Positions 26,374 through 35,261 of a stretch of 64,000 bases of DNA are shown one piece after another (position 1 is the first letter of the stretch; each line of letters starts with the position of its first letter). Origin of the DNA: an uncultured Lachnospiraceae bacterium (lineage in GTDB: Bacteria; Bacillota; Clostridia; Lachnospirales; Lachnospiraceae); the NCBI GenBank assembly GCA_947625755.1, contig CANQPJ010000006.1, positions 57,017-121,016 on the forward strand, read 5' to 3'. The notes under the pieces were generated by a model. That model was not told where the DNA came from. It did no database searches and worked only from the letters and a program-made list of their open reading frames with translations. The position numbers were made by a program, and so were the translations under genes.

Positions 26374-26644
26374 TTCCGTCTCCCAACTGTTTTTTTAATT
26401 CCTCAATCACATCTATTTCAAGTTTAGGGATTTTAAGTGTTTTTTCTAAACTTTTACTTTTGATTGCTTTTTCCAGACAATTACTATCCGCACAAATATA
26501 TGCGCCTCTTCCATTCATCTTTCCGGTTAAGTCAACAAAAACATTACCTTCTTTGTTCCTGACCACACGTATCAGTTCTTTTTTGTTTTTAGACTGTCTA
26601 CATCCAATACATGTTCTCATTGGAACTTTTCTAACCTGCCCCAT
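26366..26644 (-). CDS. ylxR: YlxR/RnpM RNA-binding protein
   Basis: 92 residues with the DUF448 signature MRTCIGCRQSKNKKELIRVVR and GRGAYICADSNCLEKAIK. B. subtilis YlxR (RnpM) binds the RNase P RNA and affects its activity. It sits between nusA and ylxQ, the invariant Firmicutes order. Confidence 0.94.
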   Translation of the reverse strand: MGQVRKVPMRTCIGCRQSKNKKELIRVVRNKEGNVFVDLTGKMNGRGAYICADSNCLEKAIKSKSLEKTLKIPKLEIDVIEELKKQLGDGNE

Positions 26645-26654
26645 ATTCTATCTC

Positions 26655-27872
26655 CTATGCTTCGTCTGATTCTTTGTCCTCTGCCTCTGACTCAGTATCA
26701 TATTCTGCATCATATTCATTGTCATAATATTCGTCATCATAGTATTCATCATCATAGTATTCGTCGTCGTAATACTCACCATCATAATATCCATCATCAT
26801 AGTAATCTTCTTCATTAAATACATACTGAATACCTTCTTCTTTTGCCTGTGACTCACTCTTAATATCAATCTTAAATCCTGTAAGTTTTGCCGCAAGTCT
26901 GGCATTCTGTCCTTCCTTGCCAATGGCAAGCGACAGCTGTAAGTCAGGAACAACTACCAGTGCTTCCTTATTATCAGGGTCGGCAAGAACTGATACCACC
27001 TTGGAAGGACTCAATGCGTTTTCAATTAAAATCGCCGGATTTTCACTCCAGTTTATAATATCCATTTTCTCATTCTGAAGTTCATCGACAACTGCATTGA
27101 CTCTTGCGCCATTAATTCCTACGCATGCGCCAACTGCATCCACGTCTTCATTGTTAGACCATACTGCAATCTTTGTTCTCGACCCTGCTTCTCTTGCAAT
27201 ACTCTTAATCTCCACTGTTCCATCCTGTATTTCTGTTACTTCCTGCTCAAAAAGTCTTTTTACAAGATTTGGATGGGTTCTGGAAACATTAATTCTAGGT
27301 CCTCTTCCATTATCTTTTACTTCTGTAACATATAATTTAATCCTGTCATTGGGTCTGAAAAACTCTCCTTTGGACTGTTCCTTTTCCATCAGAACCGTAT
27401 CAACCTTACCTAAATTAATACTGATGTTCTTTCCATTGATTCTCTGAACAATACCTGTAATAATATCATTCTGTTTTTCATAATAATGCTCATAAAGACT
27501 TTTTCGTTCTTCTTCCCGAATCTTTTGTAAAATACCGTTCTTTGCACTTTGTGTGGCAATCCGTCCAAAATCCTGCGACTGGATTTCTATATTCACAATA
27601 TCTCCCAGCTCATAGGAAGCCTTAATATTTCTGGCATCTTCTAATGAAATCTGGGAAACAGTATCCTCCACTTCCTCAACTACTGTTTTCTGGGAATAAA
27701 TATGAAACTCTCCTGTTTCTCTGTCCATTGTAACGGTTACATTATCTGCCTTGTTAAAATTATTTTTGTAAGCTACAACCAGGTTACTTTCAATGGCTTC
27801 AAATAAAGATTCTTTACTAATGCCCTTCTCCTTTTCCAACACTTCTAATGCTGCAATCAATTCCTTGTTCAT
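26655..27872 (-). CDS. nusA: Transcription termination/antitermination factor NusA with acidic tyrosine-rich tail
   Basis: 405 residues. The N-terminal RNA-polymerase-binding domain (MNKELIAALEVLEKEKGIS), S1 domain, and two KH domains (RTKIAVWSNNEDVDAVGACVG; LSLAIGKEGQNARLAAKLTG) are complete. The last roughly 50 residues are made of YYDDE-type pentapeptide units followed by an acidic end, a tail I would not expect in NusA of Bacillus. It follows rimP by 15 bp and precedes ylxR. Confidence 0.97.
   Translation of the reverse strand: MNKELIAALEVLEKEKGISKESLFEAIESNLVVAYKNNFNKADNVTVTMDRETGEFHIYSQKTVVEEVEDTVSQISLEDARNIKASYELGDIVNIEIQSQDFGRIATQSAKNGILQKIREEERKSLYEHYYEKQNDIITGIVQRINGKNISINLGKVDTVLMEKEQSKGEFFRPNDRIKLYVTEVKDNGRGPRINVSRTHPNLVKRLFEQEVTEIQDGTVEIKSIAREAGSRTKIAVWSNNEDVDAVGACVGINGARVNAVVDELQNEKMDIINWSENPAILIENALSPSKVVSVLADPDNKEALVVVPDLQLSLAIGKEGQNARLAAKLTGFKIDIKSESQAKEEGIQYVFNEEDYYDDGYYDGEYYDDEYYDDEYYDDEYYDNEYDAEYDTESEAEDKESDEA
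26706..26812 (-). repeat. 15-bp tandem repeats encoding YYDDE units in nusA
   Basis: The 3' end of nusA repeats a 15-nt unit (TAC-TAT-GAT-GAC-GAA with synonymous changes) at least four times, with degenerate copies (YYDGE, YYDNE) on each side. The unit is a multiple of three, so length change would keep the frame. Confidence 0.8.
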
Positions 27873-27887
27873 CTTCTTAATATCCTC

Positions 27888-28355
27888 CTAAAAATCAATC
27901 GTTAATTTCACAAGTGAAACATTTACTCTGTCCAAACTTATTTCACTACCATCTTCATCTTCGATAGTAATTGTATCTTTATCATAAGACTTTAACAGTC
28001 CCACATACTGTTTATTTCCGTTAAGGCTTCTATATAAATGAACTTCAACCTCTTCTCCAATACTTCTGTCAAAATCTCTGTCCTTTTTCAGGGGACGTCC
28101 CAAACCCGGCGAACTTACCTCCAATATGTAAGTATCACTGATAAAATCTTTCTCATCCAGCAAATCACTTAACCGTCTGCTGACGCTCTCTAAATCATTA
28201 ATTGTAATGCCTCCCGGTTTGTCGACATAAGCTCTTAAATACCAGTTACTGCCTTCCTTGACATACTCCACATCTACCATTTCATATCCCTTTTCCTCCA
28301 ATATCGGGATAAGCAGTGCTTCTGTCTTTGATTCGTATTCTTCTTTCCTAGACAC
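27888..28355 (-). CDS. rimP: Ribosome maturation factor RimP
   Basis: 155 residues with LIPILEEKGYEMVDVEYVKEG, then ISDTYILEVSSPGLGRPLKKDRDF, the RimP signature. It assists 30S maturation. The start is GTG with AGGAGG 5 nt upstream. It is the first gene of the rimP-nusA-infB-ribF transcription unit. Confidence 0.95.
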   Translation of the reverse strand: MSRKEEYESKTEALLIPILEEKGYEMVDVEYVKEGSNWYLRAYVDKPGGITINDLESVSRRLSDLLDEKDFISDTYILEVSSPGLGRPLKKDRDFDRSIGEEVEVHLYRSLNGNKQYVGLLKSYDKDTITIEDEDGSEISLDRVNVSLVKLTIDF

Positions 28356-28423
28356 CTTAACCTCCTATATTTTTTCTGCGCCGGTGGAAGCTTTTCCTTT
28401 TCCTTATCCGGTCACATAACAAA

Positions 28424-28446
28424 GAGCGAACCTTTGCGGTTCGCTC
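28424..28446 (-). terminator. Perfect hairpin between the SDR gene and rimP (terminator or leader element)
   Basis: GAGCGAACC and GGTTCGCTC form a 9-bp GC-rich stem with a 5-nt loop, followed on the minus strand by TTTGTT. It is 86 nt after the SDR stop and 69 nt before rimP. The short U-run makes it either the SDR terminator or part of a rimP leader; a second, weaker CCGG...CCGG pairing follows. Confidence 0.55.
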
Positions 28447-28531
28447 CTTACACTTTAGTCAATATTTACCATATGAATATACCTCATTTATTCATTCATG
28501 TCAACCTTTAATTTGGCATTTCTTTTTCTAT

Positions 28532-29359
28532 TTATCTTACATTTTCAAACATCTCGATTTTGGAATGTTTGATAATCTGCTCATACATCTTTAGTCCTGC
28601 TATCGGCAAAAACTTTGATGTAAAATTCATAAATTTTGCATCCTTCCCTACAATGATTCTTGATTTTTGCTTTATTATCTTCTTTATAATCTTCTTTGCC
28701 ATTTTGTCTGCTTTGGTAGATACCATTCTCATCAGTCTGCTTTCCGATTGAACATACTGATTTCTCAAAATGTCAGTTTTGATAAATCCGGGGCAGATGT
28801 AACCGATATACATCTCCCTTCCAAGTTCAGCTATCAATACTTCTGTATACGCCTTCAGCGCTGCTTTGCCGGCACTATAAATACTTGTTCCAATAATAGC
28901 TGCTAAAGCATCGGCGCTGGAAACATTTACAATTCCTGCCATCGTTGATTTGCGGAGAATAGGAAGCATTGTATTAATTGCATATCTGCAACCATGGAAA
29001 TTAACATTCATACATTTATGTACCTGCTCTTCTGTGTAATTCTGCGACTTGTCAAAAGGAGGCAGAATTCCGGCATTATTAATCAGCAAATCAATATTTC
29101 TCTCTTCTGCCAATAGTTCATTCGCAAAAATTTTCCAGTTTTCTTCTATGCTCACATCAAAAATTCTATATTCAAATTCATCCCTCAAGTAGGTAAGCTC
29201 CTCTTTTAGGCTTTTCATTTTTTCCTCTGACTGTCCTATGCCAATCACCTTACAATTCTGCTCTTTTATAAGGCGGATGCTGATTGCCCGCCCTAATCCG
29301 GAAGAAGCGCCGGTAATTAATACTGTCTTTCCATATATCCAGTCCATATAAGAATTCAT
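28532..29359 (-). CDS. Short-chain dehydrogenase/reductase
   Basis: About 275 residues of the classical SDR family: TGASSGLG for NAD(P) binding, NNAG, a catalytic Ser in VNVSSA and YSAGK (Tyr/Lys). The C-terminal 60 residues are basic and amphipathic (MAKKIIKKIIKQKSR), as in membrane-associated family members. The substrate is unknown. The start is uncertain: an in-frame TTG lies 24 bp upstream, and the ATG at 29359 has AAAGGA unusually close. The gene is alone and divergent from the tRNA-Glu gene; its 5' end overlaps the tRNA promoter region. Confidence 0.82.
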   Translation of the reverse strand: MNSYMDWIYGKTVLITGASSGLGRAISIRLIKEQNCKVIGIGQSEEKMKSLKEELTYLRDEFEYRIFDVSIEENWKIFANELLAEERNIDLLINNAGILPPFDKSQNYTEEQVHKCMNVNFHGCRYAINTMLPILRKSTMAGIVNVSSADALAAIIGTSIYSAGKAALKAYTEVLIAELGREMYIGYICPGFIKTDILRNQYVQSESRLMRMVSTKADKMAKKIIKKIIKQKSRIIVGKDAKFMNFTSKFLPIAGLKMYEQIIKHSKIEMFENVR

Positions 29360-29377
29360 ATTCCTTTCAAAAATATC

Positions 29378-29405
29378 TTGCAAAATTTTACTTTACTGTT
29401 ATAAT
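29378..29405 (+). promoter_or_regulatory. Promoter of tRNA-Glu
   Basis: TTGCAA at 29378-29383 and TATAAT at 29400-29405, 16-bp spacer, about 20 bp before the tRNA. Confidence 0.6.
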
Positions 29406-29424
29406 AATACAGTAGCATTTTTTT

Positions 29425-29496
29425 GGCTCGTTGGTCAAGTGGTCAAGACGCCGCCCTCTCAAGGCGGAATCACGAGTTCAATTCTCGTACGAGCTG
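29425..29496 (+). tRNA. tRNA-Glu (anticodon CTC)
   Basis: A full cloverleaf can be drawn: acceptor GGCTCGT/ACGAGCT with a G-U first pair, anticodon stem CCGCC/GGCGG around the loop CTCTCAA (anticodon CTC at 29458-29460), T stem ACGAG/CTCGT with TTCAATT loop, and discriminator G. The 3' CCA is not encoded. The body strongly resembles Firmicutes tRNA-Glu. It is a single tRNA gene, not in an rRNA cluster. Confidence 0.93.
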
Positions 29497-29570
29497 TTTT
29501 CTTTTTGTTTTTTATTATTTTTATTTTTTTCATTTGCATCTTTTTATAAAAGATGTATTTTCCTTTTAGC

Positions 29571-29604
29571 AGCCACACCATTATGGTGTGGCTTTGCTTT
29601 TTTC
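29571..29604 (+). terminator. Terminator of the tRNA-Glu transcript
   Basis: AGCCACACCA and TGGTGTGGCT form a perfect 10-bp stem with a TTA loop, followed by TTGCTTTTTT on the plus strand. The minus strand has no U-run here, so it is less suited to end polC. Confidence 0.75.
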
Positions 29605-29632
29605 TTATGTACTTTTCTTTCGCAAACTGCCG

Positions 29633-32600
29633 CTAAAAATCAAAAATAGATAACTGACTGTCCTCCGGCATCCCTTCCAGCAATCCCAAATCGGACATTG
29701 TATCAATGACCGTTTTACTCAACTTACTTTTTTCTCTCAAATCATTTTTGGAAACAAAAGGTCCATTCTGTGCTTTGACTGCTTCCACCAGAGCATCTGC
29801 CGCTTTTTCTCCCAAACCTTCAATACTATCCAGACTTGGCATCAGTTTTCCATCTATGATTTGAAAATCATGTGCTTTTGCCGTATAAATATCAATTGGC
29901 ACAAATTCAAATCCTCTGGCATACATTTCCAGTACAAGCTTCATGTCTGTCAAAGAGTCTTCATCTTTCTTTGATGCCTCATGATTGCTTTTCTTACGTT
30001 TTAAATCAGCCATAAAATACTCTAATTTTTCTTTCCCCTGACACATGGTCTCATAATCAAACGCTTTCGCTCTGATTCCAAAATAAGCTGCATAATACGC
30101 CAGTGGATAATATATTTTATACCATGCCACCCGCAGAGCCATCATAATATAGGCTGCGGCATGTGCCTTTGGGAACATATATTTAATCTTTTTGCAGGAC
30201 CAGATATACCAATCCGGAACATTATGCTCCCTCATTACATCTTCCTCCCTGCGTTCCTCTCCGGTTTCTTTATCTTTATATGTCAAAAGCCCCTTTCCTT
30301 TTCGGACATGTTCCATAATATCAAAACTAACCTGAGGCTCTATTCCCTTATCCATCAGATAAACCATAATATCGTCTCGTGTACACACTGCCGTAGATAT
30401 AGTACAGGTTCCGTCCTGAATCAGCTTCTGTGCATTTCCGAGCCACACATCCGTACCATGGGATAAGCCGGAGACTCTCAACAAATCAGCAATTTTCGTC
30501 GGCTTTGTATCCACCAGCATCTGAATAACAAAATCAGTTCCCAGCTCCGGCAGACCCAAGGTTCCCAGTGGACATCCGTCTATATCTTCCGGAGTAAGCC
30601 CTAATGCCTCGGGACTTAAGAATAATGACATCACTTTTTTATCATTGAATGGAACGTCTGTTTTGACATTCGTGCCGGTCAGTTTTTCTAACCGGCGAAT
30701 CATCGTCGGATCATCATGTCCCAGAATATCCAGCTTTAATAAATTAGAATCAATGGCATGGTACTCAAAATGTGTTGTAATGGTATCCACACTCATATCA
30801 TTTGCCGGTTTTTGTATTGGGGTAAAATCATAAATTTCTTTATCCTGTGGAACGATAACGATACCGCCCGGATGCTGTCCCGTACTTCTTCGAATACCGG
30901 TACAGCCTTTTGTAATTCTGTTTATTTCTGCAGTTCTTTTAACTTCATTGTGGTCATCAAAATAATTTTTAACATATCCAAATGCTGTTTTATCCGCCAC
31001 TCCGGTAATGGTTCCTGCCCTAAAAGTATGTCCTTTCCCAAACATTACCTCTGTATAAGCGTGGGCATTTGCCTGATACTCGCCGGAAAAATTCAAGTCA
31101 ATGTCCGGTTCTTTTGTTCCGCCAAATCCAAGGAATGTCTCAAATGGAATCTCCAATCCATCTTTTTGCAGCATTTCTCCACAGTGAGGACACGGCATAT
31201 CTGGCAGGTCAAATCCAATACCGCCTTCTGCTTTTTCTTCCTCAATAATTTCCTGAATCTGTCTTATTTTTTCCGGATTTGTTCCATCAGGCGCCCGATA
31301 CTCCTTTTCAAAGAAAGAGCTCTTACATTTTTTGCAGAAATAATGTGGGGCTAATGGGTTACACTCCGTAATACCTGCCATTGTCGCTGCAAAAGAGGAG
31401 CCGACAGAACCTCTGGAGCCTACCAGGTATCCGTCCTCATTGGACTTCCAAACCAGTCTCTGCGCCATAATATACATAACTGCATATCCATTTCCAATAA
31501 TGGAGTCCAATTCCACCTCTAATCTGTCCTCCACGATTTTTGGTAAATCATCTCCATATATTTCATGCGCTTTATCAAAACAAATCTTACGCAGATTTTC
31601 TTCGGAATTTTGCAATACCGGCGGACACTTATCCGGATGTATCGGTGAAATATTATCAATCATACCGGCAATTTTATTTGGATTGGTAATTACAATCTCC
31701 TCTGCCACATCACTTCCCAGATAATCAAATTCCTTTAACATCTCGTCCGTCGTTCGCAAGTACAATGGAGGCTGACTGTCTGCATCTTTATATCCGTTTC
31801 CATATTGTATAATACGCCGGTAAATTTCATCCTCCGGATCAAGAAAATGTACATCACAGGTTGCAACCGTCATTTTATGGAACTTTCTTCCCAGTTCTAT
31901 AATCTGCCTGTTGACTTCTTTCAATTCCTCTCTTGATTCCACTAAAAATTTCTTTTTGTCATCAATTTCAGGGTTACCGGTTTTTACCATAAATTCATTG
32001 TTTCCTAATGGCTGTACCTCAAAGTAATCATAAAACTCTGCCAGTCTGGAAATTTCCTGCCATGGTCTTCCATGAAGAACTGCCTGATACAGCTCTCCTG
32101 CCTCACACGCACTTCCAATCATCAGCCCTTCGCTGTATTTTAAATAATCGCTTTTCAATATACGCGGTTTTTTATTGGCAAATGTATCGATATGAGAAAT
32201 AGAAATTAATTTGTAAAGATTTACTCTTCCCGTCAGATTTTTTACCAGAATAATGGCATGGTGTGCCGGTAATTTATTAATCAGATTCGCTGACTGTTTT
32301 CCTTCTGCATTTACCTGATCTAAATTATCAATTCCCTTATTTTTTAACATATCACACAGCTTCAAAAAGATTAATGCCGTACATTCCGCATCATCTACCG
32401 CCCTGTGATGGTGGTCCAGCACAATACCCAATGCCTTTGCCACGCTGTCTAGCCGATAACGCCCAAGTCCGACAATCAAATATCTGGACATTGCTACCGT
32501 ATCAATAATAGTAAAATCACATTGGATTCCCTGACGTTTACAATTAGCTGTAATAAAACTCATATCAAAATCAGCATTGTGCGCTACCATAACACAACCC

Positions 32601-34153
32601 TGACAAAACGCAATAAACTTTGGAAGTACTTCTTCAATCTTTGGTGCATGAATCACCATATTGTCATTAATACTGGTAAGCTGCTCAATTCGAAATGGAA
32701 TAGGAATTTCAGGATTAACAAAAGTGCTGAACCTGTCAATAATTTTTCCATTCTGCACTTTTACCGCACCAATTTCTATTATTTTGTCAGTTTTTGCACT
32801 AAAACCAGTGGTTTCTAAATCAAAAACCACATAGGTATCATCCAGGCTCTGTCCCTTGGGATTAACAATCATATCTTTTAAATCATCCACCAGATATGCT
32901 TCCACACCGTAGATAACCTTAAAATCACATTCCCTGCCCGCGTCTTTACACTCTTTTTTTATTTTGGAATATTCTTTCCACGCATCCGGAAATGCCTGTA
33001 CCACCCCATGATCTGTAATGGCGATTGCTTTGTGCCCCCACTCATAAGCGCGCCGCACAATGTTTTTACATTCACTGACACCATCCATTTCGCTCATTTT
33101 TGTATGGCAGTGAAGCTCTACCCGTTTGTCGACAGCAGTGTCTTTTCTTTGTTCCGTGATAAACGCCGGTATGATTTTCATTCCGTCTACACGACTGATT
33201 TCCACCTGTCTGTCATAAGTATCATATATTGCCACACCTTTGATTCGGATAAAAGTATTCTCCTGAACTTTCGCAGTAAATTCTTTTTTTGCCTCCTCAT
33301 CACCCAGAAAAACCTTAACAGCAATACTATCTGTAAAATCGGTAATTTCTAATGTGATAATAAACTTCCCGGTTTGCGTTTTCCGCTCATTCATGGTCAA
33401 AACCTGTCCTTTAACCACCGTTTCCCCGGTTCCTTCAAACACATCGCATAACCTTGTATCTGAATCAAACTTAAAGTCTCTGCCATATACTACTTCCGGA
33501 TTATCTGAATATATACTTTTCTTTACTCTTTTTGGCTTTTCCGTCTTCTTTTTTTCTTCTTTTTTCTTTGATTCATCTTTATTGAGCAGGATATTGACTT
33601 CGTTTTTCAACCGTTTTGCATTTTGTCTTGCATATCTGCTGTTCTCCAAAACTTCCTTCTCAATACGCACTTCTAATGGCATACCGAATCTGTCGCTGAA
33701 AATATTCTCAATGGTATCTTTTAATGTTTTCATTCTGGCTTCTGATATAATACCGGATTCCAGATTTATAACCAATCTTTTGCTATCGTCAAACCGGACA
33801 GGCGCTTTTTTCAGCAGGGTTGCAATAATAGGACTGGATTGGTTTAATTCTAAAATAATACTGTCACGGTATATCTCAAACAGGTTTTCCGGTGTATATT
33901 GCTGGGATAATATGTATTTTTCTATGATTTCAATCGTAATCTTTTTCCCAGTTTTCAGCTCTTTTCCCAGTTCGTCTCTAATTTTGAAAATAGCAGACTT
34001 TTCAATAAGTCTGCTGCTTTCTATATAAATTCTCATTTTTGTATGTTGACTGTTCATTGTGATTCGCGTAACATCAACAAACTGAAATATATTTTTTAAA
34101 TCATCACTAAGTTTTAGTTTTTGGAAAACTTCGAGAAAATTCTTTTTTTCCAA
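29633..34153 (-). CDS. polC: DNA polymerase III alpha subunit, PolC type
   Basis: 1506 residues. In order: N-terminal domains, an OB fold (about 230-330), a PHP domain (VELHCHTKMSEMDG near 346, ITDHG near 382), a DnaQ-like 3'-5' exonuclease inserted at about 440-600 (VFDLETTG), and the polymerase core with a zinc-binding CKKC/CPHC pair near 941-990 and DIDLNFSGEYQ near 1021 as catalytic aspartates. This is the Gram-positive replicative polymerase. The start is TTG with GGAGGG 6 nt upstream; that ribosome binding site is formed by the last codons of ispG, one base away, so translation is coupled. Confidence 0.97.
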   Translation of the reverse strand: MEKKNFLEVFQKLKLSDDLKNIFQFVDVTRITMNSQHTKMRIYIESSRLIEKSAIFKIRDELGKELKTGKKITIEIIEKYILSQQYTPENLFEIYRDSIILELNQSSPIIATLLKKAPVRFDDSKRLVINLESGIISEARMKTLKDTIENIFSDRFGMPLEVRIEKEVLENSRYARQNAKRLKNEVNILLNKDESKKKEEKKKTEKPKRVKKSIYSDNPEVVYGRDFKFDSDTRLCDVFEGTGETVVKGQVLTMNERKTQTGKFIITLEITDFTDSIAVKVFLGDEEAKKEFTAKVQENTFIRIKGVAIYDTYDRQVEISRVDGMKIIPAFITEQRKDTAVDKRVELHCHTKMSEMDGVSECKNIVRRAYEWGHKAIAITDHGVVQAFPDAWKEYSKIKKECKDAGRECDFKVIYGVEAYLVDDLKDMIVNPKGQSLDDTYVVFDLETTGFSAKTDKIIEIGAVKVQNGKIIDRFSTFVNPEIPIPFRIEQLTSINDNMVIHAPKIEEVLPKFIAFCQGCVMVAHNADFDMSFITANCKRQGIQCDFTIIDTVAMSRYLIVGLGRYRLDSVAKALGIVLDHHHRAVDDAECTALIFLKLCDMLKNKGIDNLDQVNAEGKQSANLINKLPAHHAIILVKNLTGRVNLYKLISISHIDTFANKKPRILKSDYLKYSEGLMIGSACEAGELYQAVLHGRPWQEISRLAEFYDYFEVQPLGNNEFMVKTGNPEIDDKKKFLVESREELKEVNRQIIELGRKFHKMTVATCDVHFLDPEDEIYRRIIQYGNGYKDADSQPPLYLRTTDEMLKEFDYLGSDVAEEIVITNPNKIAGMIDNISPIHPDKCPPVLQNSEENLRKICFDKAHEIYGDDLPKIVEDRLEVELDSIIGNGYAVMYIMAQRLVWKSNEDGYLVGSRGSVGSSFAATMAGITECNPLAPHYFCKKCKSSFFEKEYRAPDGTNPEKIRQIQEIIEEEKAEGGIGFDLPDMPCPHCGEMLQKDGLEIPFETFLGFGGTKEPDIDLNFSGEYQANAHAYTEVMFGKGHTFRAGTITGVADKTAFGYVKNYFDDHNEVKRTAEINRITKGCTGIRRSTGQHPGGIVIVPQDKEIYDFTPIQKPANDMSVDTITTHFEYHAIDSNLLKLDILGHDDPTMIRRLEKLTGTNVKTDVPFNDKKVMSLFLSPEALGLTPEDIDGCPLGTLGLPELGTDFVIQMLVDTKPTKIADLLRVSGLSHGTDVWLGNAQKLIQDGTCTISTAVCTRDDIMVYLMDKGIEPQVSFDIMEHVRKGKGLLTYKDKETGEERREEDVMREHNVPDWYIWSCKKIKYMFPKAHAAAYIMMALRVAWYKIYYPLAYYAAYFGIRAKAFDYETMCQGKEKLEYFMADLKRKKSNHEASKKDEDSLTDMKLVLEMYARGFEFVPIDIYTAKAHDFQIIDGKLMPSLDSIEGLGEKAADALVEAVKAQNGPFVSKNDLREKSKLSKTVIDTMSDLGLLEGMPEDSQLSIFDF

Positions 34154-34154
34154 T

Positions 34155-35210
34155 TTAATCCCTCCAGTTTTTTAATTCCTCTTCCAGTACATTTAATAAC
34201 TGCTCTTCAGGAATCTTTTTAATAATTTCTCCTTTTTTTATGAGAAGACCTTCCCCTTTGCCACCGGCAATACCAATGTCAGCTTCCCTTGCCTCTCCCG
34301 GTCCGTTGACAACACAACCCATAACAGCAACTTTTATATCCAAATCATATTTTGCAACCATTTTTTCTACTTTTTCTGCCAATCCTATCAGGTCAATCTG
34401 TGTCCTTCCACAGGTAGGACAGGATACGACAGAAATCCCGCCTTTTCTAAGCCCCAAAGTTTTTAAAATCAGTTTGGCACTGGCAATTTCCTCCACCGGC
34501 GCGCCGGTAAGCGACACCCTGATGGTATCACCAATTCCCTGATTTAAAATAAGCCCCAGACCTAAAGCAGATTTAATATTTCCGGAAGTTACAGTGCCGG
34601 ATTCTGTGATTCCTACATGGAGTGGATACTTGGTTTGCCGGGCAATCAGCTCATGAGCCTTTACGCACATCATAACATCGGATGATTTAATACTGATGAC
34701 CAGATTATCATATCCTAAATCTTCAATAATTTTGACCTTATCCAGAGCGCTTTCCACAATGCCTTCCGCTGTTACTCTTCCATATTTTTCAAGAATGTTT
34801 TTTTCCAGAGAACCGCTATTTACACCGACTCTGATAGGCACTTTTTTTGCTTTTGCTGCCTCTACTACAGCCTTTACTTTATCAATACCGCCTATGTTTC
34901 CCGGATTAATACGGATTTTATCTGCCCCGTTTTCTATTGCCGCAATCGCCAACTGATAGTCAAAATGAATATCTGCCACAAGAGGAATGGAAATATTCTT
35001 TTTAATTTCAGATATTGCCTCTGCCGCCTTCATGGAAGGTACAGCACAGCGGATAATATCACAGCCTGCAGTTTCGAGTTCTTTAATCTGTCTGACTGTG
35101 GCTTCCACATCTTCCGTCTTTGTATTTGTCATAGACTGAATCAGAATGGGATTACCGCCGCCTATAACCTTATTCCCAATATGAATTACTTTTGTTTCAT
35201 CTCTCAACAT
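34155..35210 (-). CDS. ispG: 4-hydroxy-3-methylbut-2-en-1-yl diphosphate synthase
   Basis: 351 residues with a TIM-barrel start (PILIQSMTNTKTED), IRINPGNIG, and the iron-sulfur cysteines in SCPTCGRTQ and MGCVVNGPGEA. It performs the penultimate step of the MEP isoprenoid pathway. It lies between rseP and polC, together with dxr and uppS of the same pathway. Confidence 0.97.
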   Translation of the reverse strand: MLRDETKVIHIGNKVIGGGNPILIQSMTNTKTEDVEATVRQIKELETAGCDIIRCAVPSMKAAEAISEIKKNISIPLVADIHFDYQLAIAAIENGADKIRINPGNIGGIDKVKAVVEAAKAKKVPIRVGVNSGSLEKNILEKYGRVTAEGIVESALDKVKIIEDLGYDNLVISIKSSDVMMCVKAHELIARQTKYPLHVGITESGTVTSGNIKSALGLGLILNQGIGDTIRVSLTGAPVEEIASAKLILKTLGLRKGGISVVSCPTCGRTQIDLIGLAEKVEKMVAKYDLDIKVAVMGCVVNGPGEAREADIGIAGGKGEGLLIKKGEIIKKIPEEQLLNVLEEELKNWRD

Positions 35211-35261
35211 AATACTTGCTCCACTCTGCTCAACAAATGGTATCTACGGATATTTCATTTC

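Noticed and set aside
29431..29649. Plus-strand frame over tRNA-Glu
   Set aside because: It begins inside the tRNA and runs through its terminator into the opposite strand of polC.
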